Below, piece by piece: positions 56,579-64,000 of a stretch of 64,000 nt of DNA. Source of the stretch: Chiua virens (taxonomy: Eukaryota > Basidiomycota > Agaricomycetes > Boletales > Boletaceae); the NCBI GenBank assembly GCA_019787685.1, contig JAHNUO010000007.1, positions 1,116,001-1,180,000 of the forward strand, read 5' to 3'. The first letter of the stretch is position 1; each line of letters opens with the position of its first letter. The position numbers and the translations under genes were made by a program. The notes under the pieces are model-generated. The model worked only from the letters and a program-made list of their open reading frames with translations. It was not told where the DNA came from and ran no database searches.

Positions 56579-59500
56579 GCTTGGACTTGATCAAGGTGAG
56601 TGTACAGCCACCTGATACTCTTGCGTCTTGCTAATAATCGTTCAATCTTTCTCTCTCTCCTCCTCAAGCAAATCGCCTGAACCCACTATGGAATGGCAAT
56701 GGTGGTGCGTCTGCAGGAAGTGCTGTAAAGGAATGCTCAATTCGAAACGAACGTGGTATCGACAGTTGCGAAAATCACGAGAGGACGAGAAACAAGCAAT
56801 AAAATCCGCTCACCTTTCCGACCCAGAATTTACCCCCAACACTGGCAGTTCCAGCAGGTTCTGGGACATCCGATCAGTCTACTAGTATTGGCCTGGATTT
56901 GCGGCGGCCACATCAGGATGAGGGTGAAGATGTAGAGTGACCTGTCCAACGACGTCGTGTTTGCATTGACGAGCCTCAGGCTGAGGTGATGAAGTACGTG
57001 CTGAAATTTTCAAACCTTTCCATGTGTTACTACACCCTGCCGCTGCCAGTGTCAGGATGCGCTGCCGTGGCTCTTCTGCATGTGACTGACATGGGGCACA
57101 GTTATATTTTCAACCGAGGGTGGATAGACCGCTCGAATCAACGTGTGCCCACATATAATGAAACCGTTGCATCACCATCAAACCCCAAAGGAAGTCCGCC
57201 GAATCCCAGGTTGAACCGAATAATGGCGACGCCGTGAACCAGAACTTAATGATGATCCCCATGACGGCACACTCTATCAGACGGGAACTCATTCGAAGAT
57301 CTCGCGGATGCTTTCGAGACGTCGTACAACTTCAGATTTGAGAGACCATATGCATCTTTATCTTCGAATTCGGTCGCTCCGAGTCATGACATGACTTTCG
57401 AACGCTCACATCGATCGAATAGTGGTGGTCCACTAATTGCACCCTTCCCTCGCAATGTTTCGATTATGCGTCGCGAGTCTACCATCCGGAAAAACACCCG
57501 TGCCCGAAAAAAAAACGACAAGAATCAGGAAAACAAGCACCACTCGGAGCGCGGAGGGAAGAGTTTAGAAAAGAGTGTGCATTAGTAGAGGCCGTCATCG
57601 CCGGTGAGGGTGCGGCCAACGGAGATACCTCCAAAAATCGAAGGAGCAGCAAAAGGAAAAGCTGGCTCGCACGAAAGCACTCAAAGGCAAGGAACTGAGA
57701 AGACAACTTGAGATGGCCAACTCAGAAGGTGGCCTAGTTGGAATCGGCGACGAAGGTGAGCATTTCATTGTCGTTGTACAATTGCTAATCACTGACTTAG
57801 TCTGGCGTAGCCCTTGCAAACGGACAACATTCACATGCAGACTTTGCAAGACCTCTCACACGTCTACGCGTTTCCACTATACTTCTACGGCTCCTGAAAC
57901 TTACGATGAGGCTGCACGTCACGGTGATCCACACGCTCGCCGATGGCGCGTATTGATCGCTCAAAAGGTCATCCACCTCAAGCTTTGTGAGAATGCGTAC
58001 TGTGACCAGCACGACACGGATGTGGAACGCAGGTGGAGCTTTGCCAGTCCACCGTCAATACATATTGGCAGATCTCTGATGAACAGTGAAGAATGTGTAT
58101 GAAGGCAGGCGGGTGAGTACACTTTTTTTCGTTCGTCTGTGCGATGGACGTGGGGACTGACCGTATCGATTTGAGGGGGTTTGTTGCCAAATTCCGCGTA
58201 GCGGTACGTTAGACGTTGTCCTTTGCCTGCGAGAGCTTCGAGTCTTGTATAGTATTCTAATAAATGGCGACATTTGGTTTGTAGTATGAGAGTGTCATAC
58301 AAACAGGTACAAACATTGATTACCATATTTGGATTTGTTATTTCGATCACTCGTTTCTTCTCCTTCGCTGTCAACGATGAGCTCGAAAATTCGTGAACAT
58401 CTTTCTATTACCATCCCCCCGAACAACATCAAATTCTCCTCAGAGCGGTTCAAGTTCTCTCCGACAACGACGATAGCGCTTTCGTCCCGTTTCTCATTCG
58501 GCCGAAGCACTCGAAGAGTTCAAAGTCCATTTCTCCTAAAGACGTCAAGGCAGGCATATCCCCGATATCCTCCAATTTGCGGGACAGATTTACGAAGATA
58601 CTTAACTCTACCAAACCGCATCATGCTCCCGGGCTAAGACTGTCCGAGTGGCCGCCGCTTCACGTCGAGAAACGTCGCTGTCCATGTCCCCGAGCACGAA
58701 GCTCGGGCGAGGAAACAATAGCGTCGGTTGCACTATCTCCTCACTTGGTTCATCATCGTGCTTGTCCGACCTGGGTCAGCTGTAACCGAAATAAGCTCTA
58801 TTGAGACCTTCTCTACTATGCTTCGTGCTCCAGATCACAGCATCGTCGTGCCTTCTGGATGCCGTACTCGGCCAATGTATATCTCAGTCAGTCCTATTTT
58901 GAGTCGAACGCCGTCAGGTACAACGTCCATCGACGGCTGCCTCTTGGGTGACTGGTCATGAGTCTAGATGCATTCAAACGATTCGTGAATGCACTACAGC
59001 TCTCTTCCAATTCCCACTGTTGCGATCCATGGGAACCAGCCTTTGAAGATGGACTTGGCAATCGTGAAGGATGAAAACAGGACGTGCTGTACGCAATTTT
59101 AGGGGGGATTTTCTAGCACTGACTGCAGCATATTAGAAAAGCAACTCTGGAACTCAAAAAAGGTATGTATTGTGTTTGAAGATCGTGGAACTGATTCCAA
59201 TGGTATTGTTAGCAAGGCGACGACGAATGCAGGATATTAATACGTGTTAGGTACTTCTGAGTGTTCTAATGTACTGCTCTAATTGATTCCACTAGTACAT
59301 AAGTAAATGAATGGAGGCCGAGGTTGGGTAGAAATTAGGCGACTCCGGTGCGAGATCATACTGCAGCAATAGGAGTAGACAAGATGATGGTATTAGAAAT
59401 GCAATAGACACGAGCGGAGTGATCCTCCCTGTTTGTTCCAAATGTAGTCACTGACACCACATCCTCGACTCTCGACTTCCAATGCTGTATCTTCCGTGTC

Positions 59501-59984
59501 AACGATGCCATCGTGTGAGATCATGCAAGGGGACTCGGAATCGGGGTTTCGTCCTCTCACGAAGCTCAAGCCGACGGCCACAAGTATTGTTCAGTCGTAT
59601 CGCCACGGATAAACCACCTCGGCTGGCTCTACGCGTTGGCCAATCGGATGGCGTACCGACTCTGGATTGTTATCCCGAGAACCCCTGTCCGTATGTTATC
59701 TATAGCTCGAAGCGCACATTGTGAGAACTACCATTAATGTCAGATACAGACCACATGTCCATGTGTACATCAACATCGACACAAATTGACCAACAATTTC
59801 TACCTACCGCTACTCGAGCAGGCTCCGACGACCAACAAAAGGGAGAAAAGAGAGAAAAAGTCGATTGAAACAAAACATAATAGTCCATGTTCACACCTAA
59901 AAAGACATCGATCAGACAAACGGACAAAAACGAAACCCAAATCAGTTATCACAGCAGGTATATGATGCGTCCAACAAAAGAAGA
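56579..59984. other. Gene-poor 3.4-kb region with unassigned coding-like pieces
   Basis: No gene could be called. A plus-strand piece near 57540-57740 reads like a basic coiled coil, in two frames (REEFRKECALVEAVIAGEG, and then LARTKALKGKELRRQLEMAN), ending at a GTGAGC donor. A minus-strand frame at 58295-58510 and a plus frame at 58329-58637 overlap and neither is recognised. Region 58960-59980 holds nothing coherent. These may be remains of a lost gene or a transposon. Confidence 0.35.
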
Positions 59985-62437
59985 CTACATGATCACACAC
60001 TCCTTCTCCTCCAACTTGACTCCCTGAATGCCCATCTCAGCAAACGTCGTGGGACCCTTGGCAGCGGACCTCGCTGGCGGCTGTTGCGGCGTTGGACTGC
60101 CCCCAGTATCTGCGTTATAAGGACCCTGCGGTGCCGCCGGCGTCGGTAAACTGCCCACACGCTGAGCAGGCGGGCGGGCCGCGGGCCGCGCATAGCTTGG
60201 CGAATCCGCTACCATCGGTGGCGGCGACTGCCCCGCGGTAGGGCCGGCACCAGGATCGACAAGCGTGTAGCGGTGCTGGCTGGGAAACTGTCTCTGCGTT
60301 GGCGCCGGTGCGGGAGAATATGCCGGCTGCATCTGTGGACTCGCCTGCGACTGTTCGGTGACGGGCGTCAGGACGGGCGGCGGCGCGCCAGTCTGTCCAT
60401 GGTGACGTGCGACGGAGGTCTTCCGGATTACGTCGACCACCTGTCGGCCATCCTCCATCGACGGTCTCGCCGCGCCACCCTCGCGTTCTGAGCGTTGCTT
60501 CGCTTGCGTCCGCTTGCGGACGAGTTTCACTTCTGTGATACTATCGTGCTCTTGTCTCGAAAGTGATTGGGGCGACGGTTGGGACAAGGCAGCCAACGCT
60601 CGATGGCATCCGAGTTCCCATGATCGGACGCCTGATGCGGACATCAGCCATGTCCCAACGTCGCCGAAGCACGCACTCACCGACTGGTACCACATCCTAG
60701 CGGCCTCGATGTCCTTGGGTCCACCAACGCCGACTTCCTTGTAATAACCCATCGCGAATTCGGCACTCGGCAACCCTTTTCGGGCGGCTTTCTCTGCAAA
60801 GGTGAATGCGAGATTCTCGTCCTTTTCAAAGGCCCCTTCGGCGCCACAGAGGAACCATTTGCTGAGCGCCATGTCTGCCTCGACCTCGCTTTGTTGACTG
60901 GCGAGGGAGTAGTATTGGACGCTGAGCAGTGCATCGAACGGGAATGGTGGGAGTGCAAACTCATAAGCATGTCCGAGCTTGTATTGAGCAGGGGCAAAAT
61001 GCAAAAAGGCAGCACGTTCCAGATGAAGACGCGCTTCTTGTTGCACCGACGAGTGCGGCGGAATGAGAGGCGTAAAGTATTGCGGAGGGACGGTCACGTG
61101 GGAGAACTCGCCAAGAAGGAGCAGTCCATAGACGTAAGCCGGCTGAGGGACTTGCACAGAAGCAAGGGTCGCGGCGCGGTGAATCAAAGAAAGTCCGACT
61201 TCTGGCTGCGCAGAGAAACCGAGCTGACCCATCAGATGCGCCATCCCCATACGCTATGGCAATTTACGTAGTGAGAAGTCAGTCGTGACATGTCATTGGA
61301 GGGGATAAAAATTGACTGACGTAAACGCAACTTTCGACGTTGAGCTTGACACCACGTTCAAAGCAGTCCCGAGCATGTGTTGTGTCATTGAAATTTTCAT
61401 AGTCGCGGCCAAGGCGGAACCAAGCCTGGGCGTAGCCTGCACGGGCGGCCTGTTCAAAGTCGCGGAAAGCGACGCGGGGGTTGTGCTGGATGTGTTCGGG
61501 GTACGCGCCGGACGCGGCGAATGTGGCCCGAAGGTAGATCGCCTCTGCGGCAAAGAGGGGCATCGGGTTGGGGTGCTGAGCAGACGCGATCTGGAGGACG
61601 GTCGGGACCGCGATTTGGACGAGGCGTGCCAATTGGGGGTCTTGTATAGTGACGGGACCGACCGCTGGGGTGTCGGATGAGGCGTCAGAGTTCTGCTGGC
61701 TACGATCGGCGAGCATGAGGACGTCGCGCGCCCAATTTATTTTCAAGGCAGGGTCATGGTTGGGCTGTTGGATGGTGGGGAGGGCAGTCGCGAGTGACTG
61801 GGTAGTGGGAAGCGGGGCGGTGAGGGATGGGACACCATTTTGGCGGGGAGAGGGAGGTTTTGGGGTGGCGTAAGTTGGCTGAACGGAGTTGGATCGTGGA
61901 TACATCTGTGGTTGAACGTAGTTTGTGGGTGGTGGCACAGATGCTCTATGATGGATGGGAGGTGGCTGGAGCTGGAGCTGGTAAGGGTACGGCTGGGCCT
62001 GTGGGGGACGTGGTGATGATGCAGGTGGTGCAGGGGATGGGGACCAAGCGTTGGGTGGCTGGACTGAGGCGCGATGGGGGACCAAAGGACCTAGGATTGT
62101 ACTGGGGTTGTTGAGGGAGAGGGGGTCTGGGAGAAATTGCACGGTAAGGGTCTTGGTATGGCGGCTGGTAAAAACCTCCCGCTTGGTTGTCTAACGTCCG
62201 TGCCATCTGTTTGTACATGTAATAAAAATAGGGTAATCAGCTCAGCATCAGATTGACGAGATGATGCACGCGACGCACGTTAGCTGGAAGAGTCGGATCG
62301 AGTCGGTGTGGACGGGGAGCAGGGAGAGGTGTGGATGGATGTGGGGGAGGAGAATAAAGAGGGGGCAGTGGGGGTACAGGAGGTGGCTGATCCTGGACGT
62401 AACCTGGAGGGAGGGGAGGCACGGGCGGAGCAGACAT
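59985..62437 (-). CDS. Chitin synthase activator Skt5/Chs4 (Sel1 repeats, CaaX)
   Basis: Skt5/Chs4 activates and localises chitin synthase III. The N-terminus is very Pro-rich (PPVPPLPPGYVQDQPPPVPP). Then come NWARDVLMLADRS, LARLVQIAVPTVLQIASAQH, and Sel1-type repeats: AEAIYLRATFAASGAYPEHI, NPRVAFRDFEQAARAGYAQA, WFRLGRDYENFNDTTHARDC, SVQYYSLASQQSEVEADMAL and KAARKGLPSAEFAMGYYKEV. The C-terminus is a low-complexity stretch ending in ECVIM: CVIM is a farnesylation CaaX box, as known for yeast Chs4. The early part needs a one-base frame change at a run of five C (minus strand; 62076-62080). A first intron around 62176-62226 contains the only in-frame stop of the 5' part. Stop at 59985-59987. The protein acts in the cell wall pathway, as does the MAP kinase next to it. 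Confidence 0.85.
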
Positions 62438-63213
62438 CGTGAACGTGTTCCGTACTGATGTCTCGATTATCCCTGTGCGTGTAGTCCTAACAGGTACCGC
62501 CTAGTTAGCAAATACAAGTGACATCCTCTCAGATTCGGTTACCCACGCCCAACTGCTGTGCGGTCACTCAAGTAGCAACAGCCCTTCCAAGTGAGATGCT
62601 CCGACTCTCTTACGTGCCTGATTGCAGTGACACGTGTACGTGATATCGATGGCCTACCTTCACCTAAATTACCTAGGATCATTCCGATCACGTATACTAC
62701 GTGGTCCAGGGCAATGGGGTACTAGGTTCTCTCGCACTCTACTCACGGCTGACAAAACATCCGTGGACTTCCCATCTGACCGGGTACGCGCTAAAAATAA
62801 CCACAGCTGAGGAGTGCTATTCTCCCTGCGCCAGCGCTCCGCGGTTGATGCCATGATCCGTGTCACATTCTCATGGGAACGTCAGCGCCTTGCTGCACAA
62901 TGAACGCGGACATGGACGCCATTATGCGACCGTGCTCCCTTGCTCATCGAGGCAGTGATACGAATGGCGTCACATCAGCTTGGCAGTGCTCACCGGACCC
63001 GCGCGCGGCGCACTCGAGGTTGCTGCGGGTTGTTCAGATCTAATTGAAACGATGCTCGCTCCACCCCAGAAACTTGGATACCGGCGGGGATTGCCAACCC
63101 GAACGTGCGAACAGACTGTGGTGAGCAAGCTCGCCCCACTCATGAGCACTTTAGACACCGGTTCAATCCGACAGTCACATGTCCGATCTAGCATACCGAC
63201 AACCAAAAGGGTA
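62438..63213. other. Intergenic region upstream of SKT5
   Basis: No coding sequence is recognised. It holds the SKT5 promoter and the 3' side of the MAP kinase gene. Confidence 0.5.
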
Positions 63214-64000
63214 TCATCGAAACACAGAACGAATTATCCAACCCGCCGTCACCAAGATCGATCGAATAATAAGAAAGAGAAAGAAACCAGCAGCAAAATG
63301 GTGATACAATACGCACGATTCCATCCAAATCGACCCTAGACGTCCTTTTTTCCATTGTCCCTTTGACTGTGGATCTACACAGCACAAAATAGAGGCCAAG
63401 GGCACGAAGGCGCTTGTTACGGACTGGGGATCCAACGTCAGGAACGACGTTGCGGGCGGTGGCCGCGAAGTGACTTCTTGGTATATCAATTCTGTCAATT
63501 GGGATCAGACGTCATCACACAACGTAGATATAAACAGAACTCAACCTTTGAGCTGTTCTTTTGATAATGGCTCCCCGTTGTCAAAATCGAAAAACGATGG
63601 ATCGATGGGATCTGCGACAGGCTCATCGTCTGCGTCATGGTAGGGCTAACACCAGATCGGGATCGGGTCAAATATATGCATGGTGAGAGTTTAGTGGTGA
63701 GGCGACTCACCTCAAAGTAAGGATGTTGAAGCGCCTCGACGACCGTTATGCGTCTCTTTGGACTGAACGTGAGGCACTTCTCCAAAAAATCGATAGCCTG
63801 GATGTAAAGTAGGATTAGTTAGGCTACTGCACAGTCGAAAGGCTAACCAGTTCGTTGGCTCCAACAAACATCGTCTTGAAATCTCTGCCTTTTCTAAATG
63901 GCAGGGCGCGAATGTACTCCCGAGATCTAGGTGATGAGATGGCATAAAAGTCGTCGATGGAAGGAGTGCCAAGGACGTCAAGGATGAGGGACAGCTGGTC
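63214..64000 (-). CDS. Slt2/Mpk1-type MAP kinase, C-terminal part (cut by window edge)
   Basis: This is the C-lobe of a cell-wall-integrity MAP kinase. From the window edge it reads DQLSLILDVLGTPSIDDFYA, PRSREYIRALPFRKGRDF, then after an intron (about 63801-63850) AIDFLEKCLTFSPKRRITVV and EALQHPYFE. After another intron (about 63650-63710) comes PYHDADDEPVADPIDPSFFD with a common-docking acidic cluster (HDADDEP). The piece then ends STLLSKEQLK-like and, after a third intron, ELIYQEVTSRPPPA. The N-lobe, catalytic loop and TEY loop lie beyond the edge. The reading frame stays open to 63214, beyond the family's usual end, so the true stop may be reached earlier through an intron near 63430. Confidence 0.85.

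Overview
The window is nuclear DNA of a filamentous basidiomycete, most likely an Agaricomycete (Cantharellales/Rhizoctonia-like is a guess from gene style, not shown). The evidence is dense short introns (about 48-70 nt, up to about 17 per gene), monocistronic genes on both strands, and purely fungal content: class-2 dihydroorotate dehydrogenase, oxalate decarboxylase, an Skt5/Chs4 chitin synthase activator ending in a CaaX box, the telomere protein Stn1, Mad3, Sec2, a Slt2-type MAP kinase, and NLR-type NTPases. No CRISPR array, operon, tRNA or rRNA was seen.

Layout. 0.6-2.3 kb: dihydroorotate dehydrogenase. 2.6-15.0 kb: three tandem, apparently intact Dal5-like (anion:cation symporter family) transporters. 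The gap between copies 2 and 3 holds a candidate small secreted protein gene (minus strand), a frameshifted NB-ARC NLR remnant (minus strand) and a diverged ~200-bp direct repeat. 15.7-18.6 kb: a three-RRM protein with a C-terminal MLLE-like domain (Rrm4-like). 20.5-22.4 kb: secreted bicupin oxalate decarboxylase. 22.58-23.48 kb: an 897-bp pogo-like DNA transposon with near-perfect 26-bp terminal inverted repeats, a TA target duplication and only the 3' end of a transposase. 25.1-29.6 kb: Mad3 and the actin-interacting protein Aip1. 30.4-33.7 kb: Stn1 and a TenA-like protein sharing a divergent ~115-bp promoter. 34.3-39.4 kb: a NACHT-ankyrin NLR, flanked by an H-type lectin relic on the left and a three-domain H-type lectin gene plus an unrecognised 148-residue gene on the right. 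41.9-48.0 kb: vacuolar Ca2+/H+ exchanger and a sugar transporter. 49.3-62.4 kb: ribosomal protein eL8, hotdog thioesterase, Sec2 RabGEF, phosphopantothenate-cysteine ligase, a gene-poor 3.4-kb stretch, and Skt5/Chs4. The right edge cuts a cell-wall-integrity MAP kinase.

How genes relate. Skt5/Chs4 and the Slt2-type MAPK both act in cell-wall synthesis; Sec2 and the Rrm4-like protein in polar growth; Aip1 in actin turnover. The Dal5-like cluster beside dihydroorotate dehydrogenase may reflect uptake of carbamoylated or pyrimidine-related anions, but this is only inference. The NLR/lectin block (33.7-41.6 kb), the NLR relic and the secreted-protein gene are the accessory, fast-evolving part.

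Two window-wide patterns stand out. First, GC-AG introns recur: one is conserved in all three transporters, with others in oxalate decarboxylase and Stn1. Second, many conserved genes need a single-base frame change to read through. This points to uncorrected assembly indels rather than real gene death, so the pseudogene calls here are tentative.
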